DNA of 64,000 nucleotides, taken from positions 558,314 through 622,313 of the forward strand of contig NZ_SWBR01000002.1 of assembly GCF_005116505.1 (NCBI RefSeq), read 5' to 3'. Shown in pieces: positions 55,203-64,000 of this stretch (its first letter is position 1; each line of letters opens with the position of its first letter). The translations under genes and the position numbers were made by a program. Below the pieces are notes generated by a model. That model did not search any database. It saw only the letters and a program-made list of their open reading frames with translations, and was not told where the DNA came from. The DNA comes from Pedobacter polaris (GTDB lineage: Bacteria > Bacteroidota > Bacteroidia > Sphingobacteriales > Sphingobacteriaceae).

Positions 55203-56144
55203 TTATTTCCCAAATTTCATTTTTAACTGTTCTAACATATCGTTATTGATAGGTTTTGCAGGCTCTTGAGGTTTAACAGGTCTTGGGCTTTCCGTTTTTG
55301 AAGGTTGAACTTGTTGTTTCGCTTGTTTAGCTTCTTCTTTCTTTTTATTCCAACGTGCCCAAATTTCATCCAGTTTCTTTTTGGTATATAATGGGAAATC
55401 ACCTTGTTTCATCCATGAATAGTAACTTGGTTCAACATCTAGCACAGATTCTACTGTACGGCCTTTGTGTTTACCGAAGTTAATTACCTCTTCTCCGTTT
55501 TCATTATAAACCATTCGGCCTGCAAAATCAACTACCTTATTCATATTGGTAAATTGATGTAAAGCATCAACATCATTTTGAACGGGCTTAGATTTAACTC
55601 CTTTTTTATCTTCGAACTCAGTATCCTGGTATTTGTCAAGTTGAGATAGTAAAACTTCATAAGTTGCTCTAATATCAGCCTCTGCAGAGTGCGCATTGAT
55701 GATATCTTTTTCACAATAAAACCTATATGCAGCCTTTAAGGTACGTTGTTCCATTTGATGGAAAATATTCTGTACATCAACAAATTTTCTATCAGTCATG
55801 TCAAAATCTATCCCAACCCTTAAAAATTCTTCCAATAACATCGGAATATCGAATTTATTAGAATTGTAACCTGCTAAATCAGCGTCACCTATAAATTCTG
55901 CAATCTCTTTAGCTGCATCTTTAAAGGTTTGGGCATCTTTAATGTCTTCATCATAAATACCGTGAATTAGTGAAGTAACCAACGGAATTGGCATCTCAGG
56001 ATTAATTCTTTTAGTCAGAATTAATTCTGTTCCATCTGGCATAGCTTTTAAAATGGCAATTTCAACAATTCTGTCTGAGCCTACATTTATTCCCGTTGCT
56101 TCTAAATCAAAAAAAGCTAAAGGACGTTTTAAATTTAATTTCAT
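55203..56144 (-). CDS. DnaQ-like 3'-5' exonuclease with ExoX-type C-terminal motif
   Basis: A 313-residue exonuclease. The DEDDh motifs are DLE (residues 13-15, FFDLEATG), GYNSNKFDIPML (Exo II) and HSAEADIRAT (Exo III His and Asp). After ~200 comes INFGKHKGRTVESVLDVEPSYYSWMKQGDFP, the compact motif seen at the C-terminus of ExoX-like nucleases (DUF3820 type), then a Lys/Gln/Pro-rich tail. It could trim 3' ends in repair or proofread. The ATG at 56144 is preferred; the frame extends 21 codons up to a TTG at 56207 with a spurious hydrophobic stretch. Confidence 0.88.
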   Translation of the reverse strand: MKLNLKRPLAFFDLEATGINVGSDRIVEIAILKAMPDGTELILTKRINPEMPIPLVTSLIHGIYDEDIKDAQTFKDAAKEIAEFIGDADLAGYNSNKFDIPMLLEEFLRVGIDFDMTDRKFVDVQNIFHQMEQRTLKAAYRFYCEKDIINAHSAEADIRATYEVLLSQLDKYQDTEFEDKKGVKSKPVQNDVDALHQFTNMNKVVDFAGRMVYNENGEEVINFGKHKGRTVESVLDVEPSYYSWMKQGDFPLYTKKKLDEIWARWNKKKEEAKQAKQQVQPSKTESPRPVKPQEPAKPINNDMLEQLKMKFGK

Positions 56145-56321
56145 TTTTATAGATGTGAATATTAGAACTGCTATTAAGATAAAAACATATCTCTTTCTGC
56201 AATTCAAAAATGCTAAAAAGGTTTGGTTAGTTTTGAACTATTTCATTTAAAATTTTAATGCAAATTAATTTCATAATGTTAAACTGTACATTTATCTTGC
56301 CATAAGACAAATAAACTCTAT

Positions 56322-58295
56322 ATGAAGAAAATTTTAACGCTTTTCTCCCTCCTTCTATTTCATTATTCTGCTATTGCTCAGAGTTTTAATTATGGATCAA
56401 TTACCCAAGAAGATATAAATTTTGATAAAAATAAAATAGACAGCAATGCCAATGCAGTTGTTTTAAAAGAATTTGGAACCGCAAGACTACAAATTGATGA
56501 TGCAACAGGAAGTTTAGTTTTAATGTTTGATTATCATGTTAAAATTAAAATATTTAATAAGGATGGATTTGAGCAAGCAAACGTAATTATCCCTACCTAT
56601 AAAGATGATATAAAACAAGAATTTGTTCAAGAGATAAAAGCTACTACTTATAACTATATTAATGGAAATCTTCAAGAAAGCTTGATGGATAAAAAAGCCA
56701 TTTTCACAGAAAACAGATCAAAATATAATTCATTAACAAAGTTTACATTACCGAACATAAAAGAAGGTTCTATTATAGAATATAGTTATCATATCCAATC
56801 TCCTTTAATATTTAACTTTAGACAGTGGGAATTTCAAAGTAACATACCTAAAGTTATTAGCGAATATGTAGCTTTTATACCCGGAAACTATAATTACAAT
56901 GTGTTATTAAGAGGTTTTTATAAATTAAGTGATCAAAAATCTGAAATAAATAAAGAATGCCTGCGGATAAATGGGGTAAATATTGATTGTTCAAAAATGA
57001 CCTACATTATGAAAAATGTACCTGCATTTATTGAGGAAGATTACATGACAGCTGCTAGTAATTTTAAATCAGCAATGTATTTTGAACTTTCTGATGTACA
57101 AATGTTAAATGGTAGTAAGCAGAATATTACCAAAGAATGGAAAAATGTAGATAATGAGTTAGTTAGTGAAAGAAGATTAGGTTCACAAATGAAAAGAAAA
57201 GATCTTTTTAAGGATCTAATGCCAACTATCTTAACAAACACTACTGATGATTTAAGTAAAGCAAAAGCTGTTTATAATTATATCCGTAAGCAAATAAAAT
57301 GGAACAATTATTATGGTAAGTTTAGCGAAGAAAGTGTAAAAACTGCTTTAGATACACGTTCTGGAAATGTTGCAGACATTAATTTGAGCTTAATAGCTGC
57401 ATTATCTGCAGCTAATTTAGATGCAGAAGCGGTAATATTATCAACAAGAGATAATGGTACAGTAAACAAGCTTTATCCAGTAATAAGCGAATTTAACTAC
57501 CTTGTTGCAAAGGTAAATATTGGCGACAAAAGCTATTTATTAGATGCAACTGAACCTTTAATTACTTTTGGTTTATTGCCATTAAGATGTATAAATGATC
57601 AAGGTAGAGTAATTAATCTTAAAAAACCCTCTTATTGGATAGATTTAAAAGCAGCACAAAGAAGTGTAACCAGCTATATGCTTACCGGCAAATTAACTGC
57701 GGATGGTAAAATTAGGGGATTGTTAACCACTACTACATCTGGTTATGCTGCATTTAATAAAAGAAGAGAAATTAAAAAGTATAATTCTATAGATGAATAT
57801 GTTGAGAAATTAGATGAATCTTTACCCAAATTGAGCATCAAAAAGCATGAGATCTCTAAAATAGATAGTGTTGATCTTGCTTTGATAGAATCTTATGAAG
57901 TTGAGTTTGCTGTACACGATGGGACAAATAAAGAACAATTGTTCCTTAACCCCTTTTTCATTAATCGTATTTCTAAAAACCCCTTTAATTTAAATGAGAG
58001 AACTTATCCCGTTGACTTAGGAGCATCATCAGACGAAAGAATTATTATTAATATCACCTTACCAGAGAAATATACTTTACAAGATAAACCAAAAGACATG
58101 GCTATGGCTTTACCCCAAGCTGGTGGTCGATACCTTCTTCAATCTAGTGTAACGGATAATGTTTTAAGTCTAAGTCAAATATTACAGTTTAATAAAGCCA
58201 TTTATACCTCTGAAGAGTATTTGTATCTTAAAGAATTTTATAGCAAAATCATCCAGAATCAAAAAACAGATTTAGTATTAAAATCAACCAACTAA
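56322..58295 (+). CDS. DUF3857 protein with degenerate transglutaminase-like domain
   Basis: A 657-residue exported protein (signal about 1-19, SAIAQ). Residues ~30-260 form the DUF3857 beta domain (LQIDDATGSLVLMFDYHVKIKIFNKDG, LTKFTLPNIKEGSIIEYSYHI). A transglutaminase-like core follows: NYIRKQIKWN, then RSGNVADINLSLIAALSAANLDAEAV, where the catalytic Cys of the usual GDCxD motif is replaced by Val (V350). FNYLVAKV has Tyr in place of the catalytic His, while the acidic LLDATEP site remains. It is therefore probably a non-catalytic member. The stop overlaps the start of the next gene, a paralogue with an intact Cys and His. Confidence 0.85.
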   Translation: MKKILTLFSLLLFHYSAIAQSFNYGSITQEDINFDKNKIDSNANAVVLKEFGTARLQIDDATGSLVLMFDYHVKIKIFNKDGFEQANVIIPTYKDDIKQEFVQEIKATTYNYINGNLQESLMDKKAIFTENRSKYNSLTKFTLPNIKEGSIIEYSYHIQSPLIFNFRQWEFQSNIPKVISEYVAFIPGNYNYNVLLRGFYKLSDQKSEINKECLRINGVNIDCSKMTYIMKNVPAFIEEDYMTAASNFKSAMYFELSDVQMLNGSKQNITKEWKNVDNELVSERRLGSQMKRKDLFKDLMPTILTNTTDDLSKAKAVYNYIRKQIKWNNYYGKFSEESVKTALDTRSGNVADINLSLIAALSAANLDAEAVILSTRDNGTVNKLYPVISEFNYLVAKVNIGDKSYLLDATEPLITFGLLPLRCINDQGRVINLKKPSYWIDLKAAQRSVTSYMLTGKLTADGKIRGLLTTTTSGYAAFNKRREIKKYNSIDEYVEKLDESLPKLSIKKHEISKIDSVDLALIESYEVEFAVHDGTNKEQLFLNPFFINRISKNPFNLNERTYPVDLGASSDERIIINITLPEKYTLQDKPKDMAMALPQAGGRYLLQSSVTDNVLSLSQILQFNKAIYTSEEYLYLKEFYSKIIQNQKTDLVLKSTN

Positions 58296-60199
58296 TGAGG
58301 TTATTTCCGTTTTTTATATTATTTTCTTTGTGCTTTTCTGTTTGTATTGCCCAAGATAACTATGATGCAGAACTAATTCCATCGGCCTTACGAAATAGGG
58401 CAAATGCAACGATTAGAAATGAGGAAACAGTAGTTGATATGCGTTCACCTAATAATGTAATGTATACTGTTAAACAAGCAATAACTGTATTAAACAAAAA
58501 TGGTGATGAAAATGCGAGATTAGTACTCTTTTATGATAAAAATATTTCGATAAAGAGTATTAAAGGAGAAGTTTACAACGAAGTAGGCAAACTAGTTAAC
58601 AAGTTTTCGCAAAGCGATTTTAAGGATGAAAGTGCTGTGCAGGGGTTTTCTTTATTTGAAGATAACAGAGTAAAACATTTCTTACCATCAGTTAATACCT
58701 ATCCGTACACTATAGTTTATAATTATGAAATACGTTATAAACAAAATTTAATCATTCCAGATTGGGTACCAAAACCAGCTAGCGATGTTTCTGTAGAAAA
58801 AAGCAGCTATACTTTTATTTGTAAGCCATCAGATCAGTTTCGTATAAAGACGCAAAGTTTAACCACAAGTGTTGATGAGAAAGTAGATGATAAACAGAAA
58901 GTTTTGGTTTGGAAAGTAAATCATTTATTGGGTGTAAAACCAGAGCCTTACAGCCCATTAAAAGAAACATATCAAACTTATGTTAAAATAGCTCCTCAAC
59001 AATTTAGTTATTTCAATTACAAGGGAAGTTATGCCAATTGGCAAGAATTGGGAAAATGGTATTATGATAATTTATTAAAAGACAGAAATAATTTACCCCC
59101 TGCTACCATTGAGGTCATTAAAGATTTAATAAAAAACGAAAAAACAGATAAAGATAAAGCAAGAAAAATATACCAGTACCTACAAGATAAAACCCGCTAC
59201 ATCAGCATTCAGGTAGGCATTGGTGGCTTTCAACCTTTTACAGCTGCAGATGTAGATCGTTTAGGTTATGGAGACTGCAAGGCTTTGGTAAATTACATGC
59301 AAAGTCTTTTAAATGTTGCAGGTATAGAATCTTACTATTGTGTAGTAAAGTCAGGATCAGAAAAGAAAAGCCTAGATCCTACTTATGCAAGTATGAATCA
59401 AGGTAATCACATTATCTTATGTATGCCATTAAAAGGTGACACAACTTGGTTAGAATGTACGAGCCAGAAAATACCCTTTGGATTTTTAAGTGATTTTACT
59501 GATGATAGATACGTTTTAGCCTGTACATCGGAGGGTGGTAAGTTGCTAAAAACACCCACCTATAGCATGCAAAACAATTTGCAAGTTCGTAATGCTAATT
59601 TAGTTATAGACAACAATGGAAGTGTAAATGGAACTGTAAAAACAATATTTTCTGGAACTCAATATGATAATCATGAAGAAATTGTTGGAAAACCCTTAAC
59701 AGAGCAACAAAAATTACTAAAGGAAGATTATAACATTGATAATATTAATTTTGATAAAATAGCCTATCTACAACATAAAGATGCAAATCCGAAAATTACA
59801 GAAAATCTGAGTTTAAACATTAGGAACTATTGCGCTATTAATAACAACAGAATGTTTATTGTAGTTAATGCATTTAATGTTATAGCAACCATACCAGAGG
59901 TTAGAAATAGAACAATGCCTGTTTATCTAAATAGAGGTTATACTGATATTGATACCATTGTTTATACGATACCTGAAACTGTAATAGGGATTATAGAACC
60001 TATTCATAAAAACATCAAAAGTGAATTTGGTTCTTATGCTTCATCAGCTGTTTTAGATGGAAATAAATTAACTTATTACCGCAAAATTGAATTGAACGAG
60101 GGCACTTTTCCTGCAGAGAGTTATGAGAAGTTTTCGAGATTTATAACAGATATTAATGTAGCCGACAACTTGAAGCTGATATTTAGCTTAAAAAAATAA
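58295..60199 (+). CDS. DUF3857/transglutaminase-like secreted protein
   Basis: A 634-residue exported protein (signal ends VCIAQ). The DUF3857 domain spans ~25-250. The transglutaminase-like core shows YGDCKALVNYMQSLLNVAGIESYYCVV with C328, NHIILCMPL with H372 and WLECTSQ with E387 at the usual Asp position, so a Cys-His-acid triad is plausible. Peptidase or cross-linking action in the periplasm is unproven for this family. Its ATG overlaps the stop of the preceding gene (TAATG), so the two are translationally coupled and may form a pair of active and inactive partners. Confidence 0.87.
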   Translation: MRLFPFFILFSLCFSVCIAQDNYDAELIPSALRNRANATIRNEETVVDMRSPNNVMYTVKQAITVLNKNGDENARLVLFYDKNISIKSIKGEVYNEVGKLVNKFSQSDFKDESAVQGFSLFEDNRVKHFLPSVNTYPYTIVYNYEIRYKQNLIIPDWVPKPASDVSVEKSSYTFICKPSDQFRIKTQSLTTSVDEKVDDKQKVLVWKVNHLLGVKPEPYSPLKETYQTYVKIAPQQFSYFNYKGSYANWQELGKWYYDNLLKDRNNLPPATIEVIKDLIKNEKTDKDKARKIYQYLQDKTRYISIQVGIGGFQPFTAADVDRLGYGDCKALVNYMQSLLNVAGIESYYCVVKSGSEKKSLDPTYASMNQGNHIILCMPLKGDTTWLECTSQKIPFGFLSDFTDDRYVLACTSEGGKLLKTPTYSMQNNLQVRNANLVIDNNGSVNGTVKTIFSGTQYDNHEEIVGKPLTEQQKLLKEDYNIDNINFDKIAYLQHKDANPKITENLSLNIRNYCAINNNRMFIVVNAFNVIATIPEVRNRTMPVYLNRGYTDIDTIVYTIPETVIGIIEPIHKNIKSEFGSYASSAVLDGNKLTYYRKIELNEGTFPAESYEKFSRFITDINVADNLKLIFSLKK

Positions 60200-60305
60200 T
60201 TCCAAGTGTTATACCAATAACCATAATTAAATACATCAGAATTTCTGTAGAGGCAAATCGCTTGTATTTTGACCAGAAGGAATAATCTTCTTTAGGTTTA
60301 GACAT
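60183..60305 (-). CDS. 40-residue single-span membrane protein
   Basis: The minus strand encodes MSKPKEDYSFWSKYKRFAST followed by EILMYLIMVIGITLGIIFLS: a charged N-terminus with aromatic residues and one membrane segment (about 22-39). Such a composition is unlikely by chance in a random short frame. It overlaps the last codons of the + strand gene. A terminator hairpin lies directly upstream, so expression would depend on read-through or an unseen start. No function is recognised. Confidence 0.5.
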   Translation of the reverse strand: MSKPKEDYSFWSKYKRFASTEILMYLIMVIGITLGIIFLS

Positions 60306-60334
60306 AAAAAATCCCGAAATTTTTGTTTCGGGAT
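60304..60334 (-). terminator. Terminator of the thioredoxin-fold/NlpC gene group
   Basis: ATCCCGAAA (60311-60319) pairs perfectly with TTTCGGGAT (60326-60334); on the minus strand a run of six T follows. Confidence 0.8.
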
Positions 60335-60349
60335 AAAGTTATGATTTTT

Positions 60350-60964
60350 TTATTCTGTGGTTCCTTCTTTTTTCCACTTAATACTACAACCAACTGCTTT
60401 TGTAGCTGTAACTGTTGGCTTTTTTCCATCTAATAGAAGATTTACCGCATTTTTAACATAGTTTTCTCTATTGGTATTTTCTTCCTGCTGATCATTATCA
60501 ATGGCACCAATATAAGCCACTTCATTGCCTTTGGCGGTTTTTTGCAACACAAAAATGTGGGGTGTTTTAGTAGCACCAAATTTTTTGGTATACACATGAT
60601 TTGGATCCTCCAAATACACGTAGCTGTAGCTCTTTTCTTTAGCTAATGCCTGCATTCTTTCGTAGCTATCTCCTGGTGATGTCACTGGATCATTTGTGTT
60701 TATAGCAATTACAGGATAGCCTTTTGCCGCATACTCTTTATTCAGTGCCTCTATCCTAGCTTGATAAGCCTTTGCTACTGGGCAAGTATTACAAGTAAAT
60801 ACAACAATGTATCCTTTCGCAGCAGCATAACTTGCAAGAGAAACATTCTTTCCATCAACATTTTTCAAACTAAAATCTGTAGCAATATCTCCTACTTGGT
60901 AACCGGTTTGTGCTTTTGCCATAATGCCTAGCATTAATAAGCAAACAAATAAAAATTTTCTCAT
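60350..60964 (-). CDS. Exported redoxin-family protein (CNTC)
   Basis: A 204-residue thioredoxin-fold protein with a signal peptide (MRKFLFVCLLMLGIMAKAQ). The AhpC/TSA-like start GDIATDFSLKNVDGKNVSLASY leads to VFTCNTCPVAKAY with the redox pair CNTC at about residues 58-61. GATKTPHIFVL holds the cis-Pro loop. The C-terminal AVGCSIKWKKEG adds a conserved Cys typical of this Bacteroidetes redoxin group. A periplasmic disulfide reductase or peroxidase role is likely. It starts 4 bases after the next redox gene in the same operon. Confidence 0.85.
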   Translation of the reverse strand: MRKFLFVCLLMLGIMAKAQTGYQVGDIATDFSLKNVDGKNVSLASYAAAKGYIVVFTCNTCPVAKAYQARIEALNKEYAAKGYPVIAINTNDPVTSPGDSYERMQALAKEKSYSYVYLEDPNHVYTKKFGATKTPHIFVLQKTAKGNEVAYIGAIDNDQQEENTNRENYVKNAVNLLLDGKKPTVTATKAVGCSIKWKKEGTTE

Positions 60965-60968
60965 TTAT

Positions 60969-61457
60969 TTAAGGTTTATAATCTCCGTGAACTATATTTT
61001 TAACTAAATCTTCTAATTCTTTACTTGTAAATTCTCTTTCAAAAAATAACCTGCGATTCTTTTTTGCAATCAAAGTAGCTGGGATTGCCCCAGACCAATT
61101 TTTATCAACTTTTTCTATAAATGCTTGTTGGTCTTTTTCATTAATAATATAAACTTCAGATTTGAGCTTGTGTTTTTTAACAAATGGAATAACCTCCGAC
61201 TTAAGTTTCGACTTGAAGTCTAAACTCATTAAAATTACTTTTAGCGGCTTATTTTTATTTTCAAACTGCAATTTCTCAAAGCTCGGTAATTCTTCTACAC
61301 ATGGTCTGCACCATGTTGCCCAAAAATTAACAACATAGGTTGTGTCTTTTCCTTTAGCTATTCTTTGCTCTAATTCATTTAAAGTTAACAACTTAACTTG
61401 AGATTTAGCGGAAATAGTTATAAAAAACAATAAAAGTATGAAGCAGTATTTAATCAT
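60969..61457 (-). CDS. TlpA-like exported thioredoxin (CRPC)
   Basis: A 162-residue protein with a signal peptide (about 1-20) and the motif NFWATWCRPCVEELPSFEKL, a TlpA/ResA-type active site (CRPC at about 51-54) with the usual Glu two residues on. GAIPATLIAKKNRR holds the cis-Pro. These proteins keep periplasmic cysteines reduced, for example for cytochrome c maturation. It is the middle gene of three thioredoxin-fold genes. Confidence 0.9.
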   Translation of the reverse strand: MIKYCFILLLFFITISAKSQVKLLTLNELEQRIAKGKDTTYVVNFWATWCRPCVEELPSFEKLQFENKNKPLKVILMSLDFKSKLKSEVIPFVKKHKLKSEVYIINEKDQQAFIEKVDKNWSGAIPATLIAKKNRRLFFEREFTSKELEDLVKNIVHGDYKP

Positions 61458-61497
61458 AATAAAATTTGAAATGCCTCAATAATTTAAGACATATTAT

Positions 61498-62049
61498 TTA
61501 CTGTAGCATTTTATTAACTACTTGTTCTACAAACTTATTTTTTGGAACTTTCTTTTCATCTTCCTCATCATCAATTTTACCAATATATTTAATAAGCAGG
61601 CCATTAGGTTTTTTCTGAAACACAACAGCGCTTGGTGTTTGTTTTATACCCAATAAAAAAGTGTATTTAAAGTTGTCATCTGTTAAATATGGAAAAGTAA
61701 AGCCTTTGCTTACCGCAAGCTTTTTCATTTCTGGCATCGCATCTAACGGATATTTAATCGGATTATCTCCATAAGGTCCAATAGCAACAACAGGAAATCC
61801 CTTAACTTTATATTTTTTATCTAGGGCCATAACTCTTTTTTCATACATGATACAATGATCACAGGTTGGTGTCATAAAAACAACAATAAATCCCTTTGCA
61901 GATTTTTGAGCTCTAAAATCATATACAGTTCCTTTAGTACTTAAAAGTGCAATATTTGAAACAGTTTGGCCTACAGTTAGTTCCTTTTGCGCAAAAAGAG
62001 TAGATGATAGACAGCTTAACAAACACAGGATGATGGTAATTTTTCGCAT
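61498..62049 (-). CDS. Exported redoxin-family protein (CDHC)
   Basis: A 183-residue thioredoxin-fold protein with signal peptide (MRKITIILCLLSCLSSTLFAQ). The motif VFMTPTCDHCIMYEKRV gives CDHC at about residues 59-62, an active site more like oxidising thioredoxins. KQTPSAVVFQK holds the cis-Pro. Its architecture parallels the 60350 gene (VGQTVSNIALLSTKGTVYDFR), so the two are paralogues. It is 4 bases downstream of the NlpC/P60 gene. Confidence 0.85.
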   Translation of the reverse strand: MRKITIILCLLSCLSSTLFAQKELTVGQTVSNIALLSTKGTVYDFRAQKSAKGFIVVFMTPTCDHCIMYEKRVMALDKKYKVKGFPVVAIGPYGDNPIKYPLDAMPEMKKLAVSKGFTFPYLTDDNFKYTFLLGIKQTPSAVVFQKKPNGLLIKYIGKIDDEEDEKKVPKNKFVEQVVNKMLQ

Positions 62050-62053
62050 AATT

Positions 62054-62551
62054 TTATTTTAAAGTTCCTGTTTTAACAATTGCATTCTGATATACAGGTA
62101 AATTCAGATCGTCAACTACAACACCTCTGGTAGTGGAGGCATGTACAAAAAAATCGTTATTTAAATAAACGCCAACATGATCTACTTCATTGCCTCCAAA
62201 TGAGAAAAAGATGAGATCGCCCTCTTCTAGATTGCTTTTGCTCCTTTTTTTAACCGCTTCTGCTTGATCCTTAGATCTCCTTGGCAAAGTAAAACCGTAA
62301 ATATTTTTTTCAAGTAATAGCGCAAAACCAGAACAATCAATTCCACTTTTATCTAAGCCACCTAAACGATATTTTACACCAGTCCAATCGGTAATGAAGC
62401 GATATAAACCCTTGTTTTTTAAATTAGCCATAGCATCAGCTGCTTTAGCGGCTTTGGTATTAGATTTTGCAGTATACTTTCGCGTACCACATGAAGATAA
62501 AAATAATGCTAACAATAAAATGAATAAACAATTTAGCTTAAAATTTTTCAT
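62054..62551 (-). CDS. NlpC/P60-family peptidoglycan endopeptidase lipoprotein
   Basis: A 165-residue lipoprotein (LFLSSCGTRKYT, lipid Cys at about 21). The C40 peptidase core shows GVKYRLGGLDKSGIDCSGFALLLEKNIYG with catalytic Cys (about 72), the LPRRSKDQA stretch, EGDLIFFSF, VDHVGVYLNNDFFVHAS with the catalytic His, and a polar residue further on. It cleaves D-Glu-Lys/DAP-type bonds in cell-wall peptides. It lies 2 bases after mutS, so the whole 60350-64000 block may be one transcript. Confidence 0.92.
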   Translation of the reverse strand: MKNFKLNCLFILLLALFLSSCGTRKYTAKSNTKAAKAADAMANLKNKGLYRFITDWTGVKYRLGGLDKSGIDCSGFALLLEKNIYGFTLPRRSKDQAEAVKKRSKSNLEEGDLIFFSFGGNEVDHVGVYLNNDFFVHASTTRGVVVDDLNLPVYQNAIVKTGTLK

Positions 62552-62553
62552 AC

Positions 62554-64000
62554 TTATGTTTTTATCAGTCTTTGTATTTCATCCAATTTTAACAAAGCTT
62601 CAACAGGTGTTAATACGTTAACATCAAGGTTATTTAGCGTATCTCTAATTTTTACTAAAACTGGGTCATCAATAGCGAACATTTGCAATTGGTAAGCCTG
62701 GTTCTGTACTTTCTTAATACTGTCTTTTATGCTTTGCCCCTCTGTTCTATCAATTTCTAAACGTTTTAAAATTTCATTAGCACGATTAATCAATTTAGAA
62801 GGCATACCAGCCATTTTAGCTACATGAATACCAAAACTATGCTCACTCCCACCCGGCACCAACTTACGCAAGAAAATAACCTTATTGCTCATTTCTTTAA
62901 TAGTTACATTAAAGTTCTTAATCCGAGGCATGGTATTTTCAAGTTCGTTTAATTCATGATAATGTGTAGCGAATAAAGTTTTTGGTCTAGCCGAAGGATG
63001 CTCATGTAAAAATTCGGCAATTGCCCATGCTATAGAAATACCATCATATGTACTTGTTCCACGACCAATTTCATCTAATAAAATTAAACTTCTATCAGAT
63101 ATGTTATTTAAAATGCTGGCTGTTTCATTCATTTCTACCATGAATGTACTTTCACCAGATGATAAATTATCTGATGCACCTACTCTAGTGAAAATTTTAT
63201 CAATTAGTCCAAAAGTTACATCTTTGGCAGGAACAAAACATCCCATTTGGGCCATTAAAACAATTAAAGCTGTTTGCCTTAATATTGCCGATTTACCGGA
63301 CATGTTTGGACCAGTAATAATGATAATTTGTTGGGTATCATTATCTAAAAAAACATCATTTGTAATATATTCTTGGCCAATTGGTAGTTGTTTTTCTATA
63401 ACTGGATGGCGGCCACCCTTAATATCCAGGTCTTTTTTATGGTTTAGGTGAGGTTTTACATAATGATTTTTAACCGCTAATTGAGCGAAACACAATAACA
63501 CATCTAACTTGGCTATTAAGTAGGCATTTAACTGAATTGGTTTAATAAATTGGGCAACTTGATACATCAATTCGCCATATAAACGCACTTCAATTGTTTG
63601 TATTTTCTCTTCTGCACCTAAAATTTGTTCTTCGTATTCTTTTAGTTCTGGCGTAATATATCGCTCTGCATTTACCAAAGTTTGCTTACGGATCCAGCTT
63701 CCTGGTACTTTATCTTTATGGGTATGGGTAACTTCTAAATAATAGCCAAACACATTATTAAAAGAGATTTTTAAGGATGGAATTCCTGTACTTGCAGCTT
63801 CTCTTTTCTGAATTTCAACTAAGTACTCTTTTCCACCAAAAGCTATTTTACGTAAACGATCCAATTCATCATCAATTCCATCTGCAATTACATTTCCCTT
63901 AATTAACAAAGCTGGAGGATCTTGATTTAGCTCTCTTTCTAATTTTTCTTTAATGCTTAAGCAAGGGTTTAATTGTGATGCTAACACAGTTAAAAATTGG
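62554..64000 (-). CDS. mutS: DNA mismatch repair protein MutS (5' part outside window)
   Basis: The C-terminal ~482 residues of MutS; the frame is open through the window edge (Gln-Phe-Leu-Thr precedes the GTG at 63987, which is internal). The lever/clamp region ([45 protein letters not shown]) is followed by the ATPase: Walker [16 protein letters not shown], the [16 protein letters not shown] signature, Walker [17 protein letters not shown] and FATHYHEL. The C-terminal helix-turn-helix dimer part is [10 protein letters not shown]. MutS recognises mismatches and recruits MutL. It is the first visible gene of the leftward group. Confidence 0.97.
   Translation of the reverse strand, partial: QFLTVLASQLNPCLSIKEKLERELNQDPPALLIKGNVIADGIDDELDRLRKIAFGGKEYLVEIQKREAASTGIPSLKISFNNVFGYYLEVTHTHKDKVPGSWIRKQTLVNAERYITPELKEYEEQILGAEEKIQTIEVRLYGELMYQVAQFIKPIQLNAYLIAKLDVLLCFAQLAVKNHYVKPHLNHKKDLDIKGGRHPVIEKQLPIGQEYITNDVFLDNDTQQIIIITGPNMSGKSAILRQTALIVLMAQMGCFVPAKDVTFGLIDKIFTRVGASDNLSSGESTFMVEMNETASILNNISDRSLILLDEIGRGTSTYDGISIAWAIAEFLHEHPSARPKTLFATHYHELNELENTMPRIKNFNVTIKEMSNKVIFLRKLVPGGSEHSFGIHVAKMAGMPSKLINRANEILKRLEIDRTEGQSIKDSIKKVQNQAYQLQMFAIDDPVLVKIRDTLNNLDVNVLTPVEALLKLDEIQRLIKT

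Noticed and set aside
56145-56207. Signal-like N-terminal extension of the DnaQ-like exonuclease
   Set aside because: It needs a TTG start, and a cytoplasmic exonuclease should not carry a membrane segment; the ATG at 56144 begins directly before the DLE motif.
1-64000. tRNA or rRNA genes
   Set aside because: By-eye reading of the intergenic regions found no cloverleaf with a GTTCGAATCC-type arm and no rRNA-like stretches.

Overview
The window reads as a chromosomal segment of a low-GC (by eye about one third G+C) Bacteroidetes bacterium, most like Sphingobacteriaceae (Pedobacter and relatives). The signs are a SusC/SusD pair, GLPGLI and DUF3857 proteins, TolB-propeller fusions, UMF1 and YqgE families, TAnnTTTG-type -7 promoter boxes, few Shine-Dalgarno sequences, and many short hairpin repeats between genes. 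No tRNA, rRNA, CRISPR array, insertion sequence or prophage was seen. Most of the window is ordinary core genome. The accessory signals are an outer-membrane uptake and glycerol-phosphate locus and several repeat families.

Layout. Positions 1-8300: a partial PPK2 kinase, penicillin-binding protein 1A, a very large secreted peptidase/propeller/barrel protein, a GIY-YIG protein, an XRE-S24 repressor and a small secreted Spy-like protein. Positions 8350-25300: a two-armed locus. The leftward arm holds susC, susD, a DUF5689 lipoprotein, a Tat-exported calcineurin-like phosphoesterase, a small secreted protein, glpQ, glpT and an SGNH hydrolase. The rightward arm holds glpD, glpK and glpF. The DeoR/GlpR-type repressor lies between them. 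Read together, this is a route from outer-membrane capture of a phosphodiester, through periplasmic cleavage and inner-membrane glycerol-3-phosphate import, to dihydroxyacetone phosphate, under one likely repressor. Positions 25362-31600: bioF-bioD, then the convergent translation operon thrS-infC-rpmI-rplT, then a GLPGLI protein.

Positions 31760-39900: a LutA-like Fe-S protein with a UMF1 transporter, recQ, a secreted propeller-amidohydrolase and an SRPBCC protein. Positions 39970-46140: a B12-binding radical SAM protein that carries a repeat-derived peptide and is flanked by hairpin repeats, a BaiN-like flavoprotein, purK-purE and yqgE. Positions 46260-52660: pdxH, a 3-hydroxyacyl-CoA dehydrogenase, ruvB, a GNAT-nitrilase fusion, a small membrane protein, queG and a secreted protein of unknown role. 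Positions 52750-60200: an M1 aminopeptidase, a GxxExxY gene between inverted repeats, a DnaQ-like exonuclease and two coupled DUF3857/transglutaminase proteins. Positions 60180-64000: a 40-residue membrane protein, three exported thioredoxin-fold proteins with different CxxC motifs, an NlpC/P60 lipoprotein and the 3' part of mutS.

The items most worth follow-up are the SusCD-GlpQ-GlpT-GlpDKF locus with shared TTTCGA sites, the GxxExxY gene between 28-bp inverted repeats (a possible small mobile or selfish unit), and the repeat fragment translated inside the radical SAM gene.
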